NCBI RefSeq assembly: GCF_901472535.1
Contig: NZ_LR590470.1
Location: 2,604,001-2,668,000 of the forward strand
Length of the DNA stretch: 64,000 nt
Direction: 5' to 3'
Source of the DNA: Sphingobacterium daejeonense
GTDB taxonomy: Bacteria; Bacteroidota; Bacteroidia; Sphingobacteriales; Sphingobacteriaceae
The notes beneath the pieces were generated by a model. That model worked only from the letters and a program-made list of their open reading frames with translations, had not been told where the DNA came from and made no database searches. Position numbers and translations under genes: made by a program. Shown here in pieces: positions 36,882 through 45,007 of the stretch. The stretch's first letter is position 1, and every line of letters starts with the position of its first letter.

Positions 36882-37320
36882 AATAGAATTTGTTAGTTAG
36901 TTTGTTAAATTATTTTGTTTAGTACTTTTTTATTTAACCAAAAACCAAGCGCGGCCATGGAATAAATAATTAAATTTAGATCCTATATAACTCCAATTTG
37001 GAATTACATTAATTTTTTAAGAATTGGATTCTCTAAGTTGGTTTCTTAATTGGATTTAAGTAATGGTGGTTCATAAGCTGTTAGTTTTATATAGTTATTA
37101 GTTATTCAAAATTATAAAATTAAGCAGTGGTGCTTAACGTTAAACAAAGTGTACATCAAACACTTGTGAATTTTAATTATACTCTCCTCCAGATACTAAA
37201 AAAGTATGATATAATGATAACAGGATTAAATTTCGTTTAGAATTTAGTTTACAATTAAATCTAATTTATGAAATATTTTTTAATAAACAAGAGTTTTGTG
37301 CAACAAAATATTTACAACAA
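36882..37320. other. Long intergenic region upstream of susC
   Basis: About 440 nt, presumed to hold the susCD promoter and operator on the minus strand. It contains two small inverted repeats: TTAAGCA-N4-TGCTTAA (37120-37137) and AAGTGT-N7-ACACTT (37147-37165), and an isolated GC-rich spot near 36950. No gene was recognised, and no full TTTG/TAnnTTTG promoter pair was identified. Confidence 0.4.
37120..37165. promoter_or_regulatory. Two adjacent inverted repeats upstream of susC, possible operators
   Basis: TTAAGCA (37120-37126) pairs with TGCTTAA (37131-37137); ten bases later AAGTGT (37147-37152) pairs with ACACTT (37160-37165). They lie about 240-280 nt upstream of the susC start. Short palindromes are expected by chance in AT-rich DNA, so this is only a candidate site. 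Confidence 0.25.
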
Positions 37321-37348
37321 AAAAAAGGAGGTTTTCACCTCCTTTTTT
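37321..37348 (-). terminator. Terminator after the ThuA-domain gene
   Basis: Perfect 12-bp arms AAAAAAGGAGGT (37321-37332) and ACCTCCTTTTTT (37337-37348) with a 4-nt loop. On the minus strand it follows the ThuA stop at 37370 and ends in a run of Ts. Confidence 0.85.
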
Positions 37349-37369
37349 AATTCATTTATTGTAAATCAA

Positions 37370-38093
37370 TTAATATCCTAAAACGTATTTTAAACCCACC
37401 AATAATTTGTTTTTGAAAATTGGGTTCATGCAATGATTCTTTGGTATGCCCCAGTCCTGTATAAAAAACTTTTATACATCATAAACCTGGTACCATGCAA
37501 TTGGATGAAAATCTCCCATCTTTCCATCCTTATATGATGATTCGTCTAGGGTCATCAGAATTTTTAAATCAGGCTTTACATTTGAGAAGTCGTACCATTC
37601 ATCCTTATGCATCCATACTTTTGGCAAATGCTTCGTTGCTAAGTGTTTTCTGTTCTTAACATCTATCTTTGCTTCTTGAACTGCAGGATGACTAGCAAAA
37701 TATGCCCCTACTAAGCCATTATACCATGGCCAATTATGTTCTGTGTCTGTTGCAGCATGTATCCCCATAAATCTTTCCCTGATTTCAAGAACTTTTGAAA
37801 TGCTTCCTTTTGATCCGCATTAAAAATATCTCCGGTAGTGCTAAAAAACAATACAGCATCAAATTATTGAGTGAATCCGCCAGAAAAACATTTGCATCCT
37901 CTGTATGGAACATCTGCATATTCTGGTCTTTCAATAGTCCAGATAATACCTTCACTCCTTCTTCAATATTGTCATGCCTGAAACCAGCAGTTTTAGTAAA
38001 AACCAATACCTTTTTAGGCTTTTCCAAATTAACTCCAAATGCAAAACAGAAACCTAAACAAAAAAGTAGTGTCAGTACGCAAATTCTTTTCAT
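37370..38093 (-). CDS. Secreted ThuA-domain (trehalose utilisation-like) protein, frameshifted
   Basis: ThuA-like proteins have a class I glutamine amidotransferase-like fold and occur with carbohydrate-use genes; ThuA itself takes part in trehalose catabolism in rhizobia. A signal peptide is present (MKRICVLTLLFCLGFCFAFG). Then KKVLVFTKTAGFRHDNIEEG, and after a corrected break near 37850, FFSTTGDIFNADQKEAF and GIHAATDTEHNWPWYNGLVG. HPIAWYQVYDGG and FYTGLGHTKES follow once the break near 37473 is repaired. About 240 residues. Frame changes lie near 37850, 37785, 37473 and 37400. It follows aroB directly in orientation (stop to start 8 nt), which may be coincidental. Confidence 0.83.
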
Positions 38094-38100
38094 ATGATTT

Positions 38101-39167
38101 TTATTTAGTCAGTGTCTGATAAAAATCTAAACTTTCAACAATCGCATCTTCTTCAACAAATTTATTGAAGTCACAATCACCAATAGATCTCAACAAAGCA
38201 AAACCTAATTTGTTCCCTTCATTTTTCTTGTCGTTCTTCATCAAATCTAAAAGCTCAGGATAGATTGCTGATATTCAATTGATAACTAGGATAAATTGAA
38301 AGTAAATAAGAAACTATTTCATCTAATTCACTTTTCTCTAGATTGTTGAATTTGTATGATAAGTAAGCTTCACAAACCATACCGATTGCTATTGCTTCAC
38401 ATGTAGTAAGGGGTTAACATCATTCACCAATGAATATCCCTCAATAGCATGTCCAATGGTATGTCCGAAATTTAAGATTTTCCTTATTCCTTTTTCAGTT
38501 GGATCTTCGGTTATTACGCTATTTTTGATAACCACAGATTCATAAACTAACCCTTCAGGAATTTCCGGTAAAATAACTGACTTACAACGAATAAACAAGT
38601 CTTTATCTTTTATAAGGCCATGTTTAATAACTTCAGCAAAACCAGATAAAATTTGTCGATCATCCAAAGTCTCCAAAAATTTATTTGAGATAAAAACGGC
38701 TTTTGGTTGACTAAAAGTACCAATGATGTTTTTAACATTATCTAAATCAATTCCTGTTTTTCCCTCCAACAGAGGCATCAACCTGTGATAATAGTGTGGT
38801 AGGCACATTTAGAAAATCAATACCTCTTTTATAGGTTGAGGGCAGCGAATCCGCCCATATCAGTAACTACGCCCCCTCCTAAATTCATCATCAAAGCTTT
38901 TCGATCAGCTCCAAAATCTAACATAGTCTTCCATACTCCTATACAGAAATCTATGTTTTTATTCTCCTCCCCTGGATCGACTTCAATAATATCATAATCT
39001 ACAATGTCAGGAATGGCTGCTTGAATTACAGGCAAACAATGGTCATTGGTGTTTCTGTCAACTAGAATTAAAAGTTGCGAATAATCATGGTCTATTAAGA
39101 AAGACTGCAATTCATTTAATTCATTATCGAATACGACATCGTATCCCAAACTATTAATCTTCTTCAT
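38101..39167 (-). CDS. aroB: 3-dehydroquinate synthase, frameshifted
   Basis: AroB converts DAHP to 3-dehydroquinate, the second step of the shikimate pathway, with NAD+ and Zn2+/Co2+. Visible motifs are [10 protein letters not shown] (near residue 75), the NAD-binding [15 protein letters not shown] (near 97), [32 protein letters not shown] with the metal-binding histidines, and NPLLHGEAIAIGM after correction. Frames change near 38815, 38400, 38265 and possibly once more. The end [17 protein letters not shown] stops at 38101. Span 1067 nt, about 355 residues, normal for the family. The enzyme should be essential for aromatic amino acid synthesis, so the breaks are probably artefacts. Confidence 0.9.
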
Positions 39168-39221
39168 ATTTATTTTCTACCTAAAGATAGGTAAATTTCT
39201 CAATCTTAATCGGCTTAAAAA

Positions 39222-39468
39222 TTAACCGATAAATATTTTACACAAAAAGAATACTATAATTATTTTAACCTTATTGCCATCAAATTCAACAAAGATCTCC
39301 TACCTTAACTTTTAATCTTTTCCTATAATCGACTTGACCATTGTATTTTACAAGTCCTTCTTCAACTACCCATTGAGCCATAGCGCCATGCTCTACCCAA
39401 TTCATAACTTTTAATAATTGGATTAATTGAATGTAATCCCCTTCTAGTGTAAACGTTTGCATAAACAA
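39222..39468 (-). CDS. Small S4-domain RNA-binding protein (YbcJ-like), one frameshift
   Basis: A small RNA-binding protein made of a single S4 domain, like E. coli YbcJ. Visible are FTLEGDYIQLIQLLKVMNWVE and the S4 core VVEEGLVKYNGQVDYRKRLK, followed by VKVGD. The frame breaks near 39297 (GATCTTTG). With one base removed it continues VEFDGNKVKI and stops at 39222, giving about 80 residues. ATG at 39462 (MQTFTLEG) is an equally good start. It is divergent from the proline dehydrogenase gene and 54 nt from the aroB start. Confidence 0.8.
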
Positions 39469-39557
39469 AAGTAATTCTATTCAACAGTATTTACGACATT
39501 ACTATGATTTTAATTCATAAAAAAAACCTAATTTTGCCAGCATCAAATTAAAGTAAT

Positions 39558-40750
39558 ATGGACATAGCTTCACCCTTAAAGCTGGACTTTAACAACACTG
39601 AAATTGCCTTTAAAGGAAAAAGTGATAAAGATCTTAACAAAGCTTATTGGTTATTTAAAATGGTTGCCAGTAACGCCCTGATCAAAATTGGCACTCCTAT
39701 AACAAACTTTTCTCTAAACATCGGATTGCCTATCCAAGAATAATCAAAAATACAATCTACAAACAATTCTGTGGTGGTGAAAGTATTGAAGATTGCCAAA
39801 AAGCAATTCAAGACCTGGGTAAAGGTCATGTAACTACGATATTAGATTATTCAGTAGAAGGAGAAGATTCTGAAGAAAGCTTCGATGCTTGCTGCAATGA
39901 AATTCTGAGAACAGTTGAAGCAGCAAAAAACAATCCTTTAATTTCTTTTTGTGTATTCAAACCAACTGGACTTGGAAGATTCGACCTCTTAGCAAAAATC
40001 GATGCAAAAGAAACGCTAAACGAGAATGAAAAAGCTGAATACCAACGATTATTAGATAGATGCGACAAGATTTGTAAAGCTTGTTATGATGCTGATATCC
40101 GAGTATTAGTTGATGCTGAACATTCTTGGATTCAAGACACAATCGATGATATTGCAAGAGAAATGATGGAAAAATACAACCAGGAAAAACCTATTGTATA
40201 TAATACCTATCAGTTGTACCGTCATGATAAATTAGCCTCTTTAAAAGCAGATTTTGCTTATGCTAAAACTCAAGACTTTCATTTAGGAGCTAAAATAGTT
40301 CGTGGTGCATATATGGAAATTGAAAGAGAAAGGGCAAAAGAAAATGGATACCCTTCACCAATCCAACCAGATAAAAAAGCATCTGATATAGATTATAATG
40401 AAGCAATTCATTTCTGTTTGGATAATATCGACCAGATTGGACTCATGGCTGGAACTCATAATGAACAAAGCTGCAGGATATTAGCTGAAGAACTTGAGAA
40501 AAGATATATTCCACATAACATTCCAAATGTATTCTTTGCACAACTTTTAGGAATGTCGGACAACCTTTCATTTAATTTGGCTGCTGCAGGTTATAATGTA
40601 GCTAAATATATGCCCTATGGTCCTGTGAAAGCAGTAATGCCTTACCTTTTCAGAAGAGCTCAGGAAAACACTTCCGTTGGGGGACAAACAGGCAGGGAAC
40701 TCAGCCTGATCATGAAAGAACTTAAACGAAGAAAAGCAACAAAGAAATAA
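39558..40750 (+). CDS. Proline dehydrogenase (monofunctional), one frameshift
   Basis: PRODH oxidises proline to delta-1-pyrroline-5-carboxylate using FAD, the first step of proline catabolism; the second-step dehydrogenase is not in the window. From ATG at 39558 the N-terminus reads MDIASPLKLDFNNTEIAF. A missing A near 39717 shifts the frame; corrected it continues HRIAYPRIIKNTIYKQFCGG to the end. Barrel motifs are VLVDAEHSWIQ, YNTYQLYRHD, KIVRGAYMEIERERA and GTHNEQS, then YMPYGPVKAVMPYLFRRAQE with the conserved arginines that bind the proline carboxylate. About 397 residues. TAATTTTG lies about 20 nt upstream of the start. Confidence 0.9.
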
Positions 40751-40761
40751 TTAATACTTGA

Positions 40762-40786
40762 AAAGTCTCCAGATAATGGAGACTTT
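40762..40786 (+). terminator. Terminator after proline dehydrogenase
   Basis: Perfect 9-bp arms AAAGTCTCC (40762-40770) and GGAGACTTT (40778-40786) with a 7-nt loop, followed by CTTATTTTTG. The same T-rich tract provides the TATTTTTG box four bases before the next ATG, so terminator and next promoter are interleaved. Confidence 0.7.
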
Positions 40787-40800
40787 CTTATTTTTGCCGC

Positions 40801-41412
40801 ATGACACCAGAAAATTATCAAAAATATCTAAGACTAAAAGAACTTGCAAATCCATATAAAGCATTGTTATTTGATGTTGACGGAACATTAGCAGATAATA
40901 TGCTTGCTCATAAAGCAGCTTATGTTGCAACTGCAAAAGAACATGGTATCATTTTAAACCCAGACTTAATTGATGAAACCGCCGGCTGGCCTACTATAGC
41001 AGTGGCTGATGAAATCTCAAATCGATATGAGGTATCCTTAGACAAATATGATTTTGCAAAGCGGAAATCATCAATCTTCATCGAACAATTTATCCAAAAA
41101 ACAAAACCTGTAGATTTTGTTAGACAGATCTTATATGATTTTTCGGAATCACGTAAAATAGGAATCGTATCTGGAGGAACGAGATCAACATTAAATATTA
41201 CCTTGGAAGTGATTCAGGTAGTAGGCAGGTACGAAACATTAGTCTGCGCTGGTGATACTCCAGAAGGAAAGCCATCTCCACAACCATTCTTATTAGCGGC
41301 TAAACAACTAGAGGTGGACCCAACAGAATGTTTGGTCTTTGAAGATGGGGACCCAGGAGTACAAGCTGCAATATCAGCAGGAATGTCATGGGTAAGGATT
41401 GATCAGATCTAA
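40801..41412 (+). CDS. HAD-superfamily phosphatase (beta-phosphoglucomutase-like)
   Basis: An intact 203-residue HAD hydrolase. Motif I is LLFDVDGTLADN (nucleophile and acid/base aspartates near 24 and 26), motif II GIVSGGTRS, motif III lysine in GKPSPQPFLLA, motif IV CLVFEDGDPGVQAA. A small helical cap lies at about residues 35-100. It starts MTPENYQKYLRLKELANPYK, a slightly longer N-terminus than usual. TATTTTTG ends four bases upstream of the ATG. The substrate, likely a phosphosugar, is not predictable. It is convergent with the membrane-barrel protein gene. Confidence 0.85.
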   Translation: MTPENYQKYLRLKELANPYKALLFDVDGTLADNMLAHKAAYVATAKEHGIILNPDLIDETAGWPTIAVADEISNRYEVSLDKYDFAKRKSSIFIEQFIQKTKPVDFVRQILYDFSESRKIGIVSGGTRSTLNITLEVIQVVGRYETLVCAGDTPEGKPSPQPFLLAAKQLEVDPTECLVFEDGDPGVQAAISAGMSWVRIDQI

Positions 41413-42760
41413 CTAGAAATTCGTAATAATTCGGATTCCTCCATTCGTATAGTTCATATCCGCACGTTTGAAACTTCCTACTGGTAGTTTTAAATAGGGT
41501 TCAACTGAAATCTTCATACTTTTGTTCATTTTCATCTCTTTACCAATAGATAAATTAACAAATCCACCAAAACCATTACTACTGATATTTTCATCTTCGG
41601 TTTTGATCGCTCGAGAAACCTGTTGTACAGCATTCTTAACATCTGCCTCATTTTCTGGGAGACCATTACCAAATAATTCACTATTGGCATTCTCTACATA
41701 ATGAGTGTACCTATTTTGATTAAATACGGCTGCATAAGTTAGTCCTGAAGATGCATAAAAGCCATCTTTGGATTTAACACGGATATCCAAAGGAATCTCC
41801 AATGCCTGTACATTCCCAGTAATAGCATTTACATTTGGCAAAACGATAGCATTATTACTTGCATATTGTTGGGTCAATCCGTTCGTCGTAATTTTCTGAA
41901 TAGCTTCTTGACTTGCTAAAACTGGTGTCTCAGAATTAGCAATTGGATCCTTCAAAACCGAAACATCATATTTATTGTAAGCCAAACCAGTTCTAACACT
42001 TACGTTTTTATTAATGTTATAAGATAATAAAACACCTCCCCCAAAATTAAATCTCTCATTTGTAGAATTTGGAGACACAAATAACCCTAAATCAAACTTA
42101 TTTAATAGATTGAATTTACGACTTTTTAAATCTGGTTCATTGCCATTTTGATTGACGTTATTGTTATAGGCCAATTCTGTTTTTACACCATTACCAGATG
42201 TTTTATATTCTGTGTCATCCAATGTAATGTTTGCCATAGGACTCTCCTTAGAATAAGAATCCAGTGCAGAAGGCATTTGAATAGAATTTCTAAGGTTAAT
42301 TGATGGATTATCTGAATAATTTCCCATTAAACCATACAATTTGCCCTGAACATTCCTCGGTGAAGATGATGAGGCTACGATATTTTGATTGTCAATTCTT
42401 TTCGAACTAAAAATTATTTTCATAAACAATTACAGCATCTTCATCAGAAGACATCTGTTCTGTTCCAATTCTATTCTCAGTTATGCTATTTTCAATAGGT
42501 TTTTGGATAGAGTTATTTTTTGCTATTTCATTTTCTGAAACAACCTGATCAGGTCCCCAATTTCTAATTGCAAATAGGCCAATCAATAAAATTGCTGCAG
42601 CACTAGCTGCCCAATAAAAGGTCTTATTCCTTTTAGGTACTACTGGGTCATATCTATGCTGAAAATTCTCCCAAGAACCTTCCTTATAAGGAAGTTCCTC
42701 AGTTGACTTCATTTTTTCAATGATTTGATCGACAATATCTTTGTTATTTTTGTTTTCCAT
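41413..42760 (-). CDS. Membrane-anchored protein with a C-terminal outer membrane beta-barrel-like domain, one frameshift
   Basis: The N-terminal ~45 residues are soluble and charged (DQIIEKMKSTEELPYKEG). A single hydrophobic helix follows (FYWAASAAAILLIGLFAI, about 48-65), then a linker, then a C-terminal domain with alternating strands typical of small outer-membrane barrels (FNFGGGVLLSYN, VSVRTGLAYNKYDV, YASSGLTYAAVF) ending IRIITNF. The frame breaks at an A/T run near 42415, between linker and barrel. Removing one base joins YENN to FSSKRIDNQN, giving about 448 residues. It starts 13 nt after the ECF sigma factor stop. The topology resembles an anti-sigma factor fused to a barrel; an anti-sigma role is inference from position and layout only. 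Confidence 0.7.
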
Positions 42761-42773
42761 TTTCTTTAACGAA

Positions 42774-43382
42774 TCAGGATTTAATATTTTCTAAATTTAT
42801 TTGGCTCAGATATAATTTGCGGAGTTTTTGTTTTGCTCGGGTCAAGTAGGTCCGCGAAGTACTTTCGGGAATACTGAGCTCCTTCCCTATTTCCTCATGC
42901 GAATAACCCTCGATTTCATATAAATTGAAGATTGACCTCTGAATATCGGGCAATTGCTGGATTAAACTCAGCATATCTTCGTACTCCAAACGGCTTCCAT
43001 TGTCAACAGCATAATGAATGGTGTCTCCAGCACTCAGGTCATCCAGCATATACATTTGCTTTCTAACACGTAAAGCGTCGATAGATGTATTAACCGCTAT
43101 CCTAGCGATCCAAGACTTGAAAGTTTTTTCGAGTATCGTAGGATCTTCATGTAACGAAAACGTGCTGATCTTATTAAATACCTTAACAAAACATTCATTA
43201 GCTAGCTCCTCAGCTTCCATCTCATGCTTCATATAACGGATCACTATTGCCATGATATAACCATAAAACTTCTTGTATAAAAAGGATTTACTTTTCTCAG
43301 AATTTGACATAGCACATTGCTCCAAAGCTGTCCTAAGATCCAATGGTCCACTTTTGCTGAGGTATTTGTTAAATATTCCCAC
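42774..43382 (-). CDS. ECF-type RNA polymerase sigma factor
   Basis: This group 4 sigma-70 protein (202 residues) redirects RNA polymerase to a stress or envelope regulon. Region 2 includes YGYIMAIVIRYMKHEMEAEELANECFVKVF (given here in part: AEELANECF is region 2.2) and FKSWIARIAVNTSIDALR (2.3-2.4). Region 4 has LPDIQRSIFNLYEIEGYSHE and the recognition helix IPESTSRTYLTRAKQKLRK. No region 3 is present. The following gene, 13 nt away, encodes a one-helix membrane protein with a barrel domain and is the best candidate partner. The regulon is unknown. Confidence 0.9.
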   Translation of the reverse strand: MGIFNKYLSKSGPLDLRTALEQCAMSNSEKSKSFLYKKFYGYIMAIVIRYMKHEMEAEELANECFVKVFNKISTFSLHEDPTILEKTFKSWIARIAVNTSIDALRVRKQMYMLDDLSAGDTIHYAVDNGSRLEYEDMLSLIQQLPDIQRSIFNLYEIEGYSHEEIGKELSIPESTSRTYLTRAKQKLRKLYLSQINLENIKS

Positions 43383-43582
43383 CTATATCTTTTCTAATCC
43401 TTTTTGATAAAAAACTATAGATGAAGCTAAGCTTTATGCATACTTTTTTCCCGCTATTTTACTTATTTCTTCTATTAACGAGGTAAAACAATTTCATGCT
43501 ACAGTTGGTATAAAATAATGATTAAGGTCATTAATTCCTTGCTAAATATTTGGTAAATTTAACAAACACAAAATTAACGACT

Positions 43583-44431
43583 ATGAGAGCCATATTATTT
43601 CCTACTGATTTTTCAGAAATCGCAAACAATGCATTCCTTTATGCATTGCACATAGCGAAGTCTATTGATGCTAAGATATATGTGCTTTACACATATCTTG
43701 AACCTGTACTTTCAGCAACACATGGTGGCCAGCCCGAATTATTGGGTGAAGTATATCAAACCATAGAATTAAATCAATTCGAAGTTTATAAAAAGAAAAC
43801 TCAAAATTTAAGAAATTTAGCAGCCGAAGTAGGAATGCAGGAGGTTGAACTGGTATTCTTATTTGAAGAAGGTCCTGTCGCATCAGTTGTAAAAAACATC
43901 GTTGACCGTGAAAAAATACATATCGTAGTCATGGGAACTCACGGTGAATCAGGGTTTTTGTCCAAACTTATCGGAACCAATACAGTAAGTGTGATTAAGT
44001 CAATACAGAACCCTGTTTTAGCTGTACCTCCGCATGCAAAATATCAAGGTATCAAAAGAACTGTATTTACTACCCTATTCAGAGAAAAAGATAAACCAGC
44101 ATTAAAGGAAATGTTGTTGATGGCAAGAGCAGTAGGCGCTAAAATTGATTGCTTACATGTTCTGCATAACGATAAAGTTCCTGATGTTCTACTGAATACC
44201 GAAGCCTGGCAAAATGAATTTCCAGATGACGATATTAACTATATCTTACTAGATGAAGTAGAATCCATTGAAAATACAATTGCAAACTACATTTTAGAAA
44301 ACAATATTGATATCTTAGGTGTCGTTAAAAGAAATCGAAACTTCTTTGACAGGCTTTTTGGAAGTAGTGTAAGCAACAATTTAGCATTACATTCCAAAGT
44401 GCCAATATTGGTGTTTCATGAAGAAAAATAA
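43583..44431 (+). CDS. Universal stress protein with two tandem Usp domains
   Basis: A cytoplasmic stress protein of 282 residues. It starts MRAILFPTDFSEIANNAFLYA. The first Usp domain (about 1-150) carries the nucleotide-binding VVMGTHGESGFLSKLIGTNT, which matches the GxxG-9x-G(S/T) pattern, so ATP binding is likely. The second domain (about 155-280) is more degenerate but ends VKRNRNFFDRLFGSSVSNNL followed by HSKVPILVF. An in-frame ATG at 43550 adds eleven residues unlike the family and is rejected. The gene is followed 2 nt later by a small gene of unknown function. Confidence 0.9.
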   Translation: MRAILFPTDFSEIANNAFLYALHIAKSIDAKIYVLYTYLEPVLSATHGGQPELLGEVYQTIELNQFEVYKKKTQNLRNLAAEVGMQEVELVFLFEEGPVASVVKNIVDREKIHIVVMGTHGESGFLSKLIGTNTVSVIKSIQNPVLAVPPHAKYQGIKRTVFTTLFREKDKPALKEMLLMARAVGAKIDCLHVLHNDKVPDVLLNTEAWQNEFPDDDINYILLDEVESIENTIANYILENNIDILGVVKRNRNFFDRLFGSSVSNNLALHSKVPILVFHEEK

Positions 44432-44433
44432 GT

Positions 44434-44670
44434 ATGCAGCAGGTTATTAAAAAATTAGAAGAACTAAAAAGAATCAATGATAAGGCTGAAAAGTTCACAG
44501 AATTGACCGATGAAAACTTCGTCGAACATGGGGTCCTTTTTTTTATTCCATTGGAAAAATATGAGGTCAAGGTTTTAATACCAGCCCCTTTTCACAAAAG
44601 TATATTTGCGAGTGGAACACCAACTTATAAACAAGTGGTAAATCATAAAGAAGCAATGTTGCTAAAATAA
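44434..44670 (+). CDS. Small protein of unknown function
   Basis: A 78-residue reading frame whose ATG follows the universal stress protein stop after 2 nt, so it is probably co-translated. The N-terminal ~25 residues are charged and helical (QQVIKKLEELKRINDKAEKF). The rest has short strands (GVLFFIPLEKYEVKVLIPAP). There is no signal peptide, membrane helix or metal-binding motif. I do not recognise a family. Its placement before the terminator and its tight spacing support a real gene. Confidence 0.55.
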   Translation: MQQVIKKLEELKRINDKAEKFTELTDENFVEHGVLFFIPLEKYEVKVLIPAPFHKSIFASGTPTYKQVVNHKEAMLLK

Positions 44671-44696
44671 AAAAGGGTATCAAATGATACCCTTTT
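44671..44696. terminator. Bidirectional terminator between the small gene and tRNA-Thr
   Basis: Perfect 11-bp arms AAAAGGGTATC (44671-44681) and GATACCCTTTT (44686-44696) with a 4-nt loop. It lies directly after the small gene and 1 nt from the tRNA 3' end on the other strand, so it can end both transcripts. Confidence 0.85.
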
Positions 44697-44697
44697 G

Positions 44698-44770
<73 letters not shown>

Positions 44771-45007
44771 GCTGAAAACGTTGCAAATATGATATTTTGC
44801 ATTCAAATTTCCAAACAAAATACTTTATTCTAAAAAACTTAAAACCTAATTATATGAACCTCAACCCATTATTTTCTATACATAATTTTAAATAATGTCA
44901 TTTTGTCTTGATAAATTATTTTCACCTGCCATTATTTCAGTTTATTATTAAAAAACAGAGAAGGCATTCCATTTGTTATCACAATATCACAGTAACAAAA
45001 CTAGCAT

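Noticed and set aside
41413..43382. A complete sigma/anti-sigma/SusCD nutrient-sensing system
   Set aside because: The SusCD pair is about 5 kb away with unrelated genes between, and the sigma-linked protein lacks FecR features.
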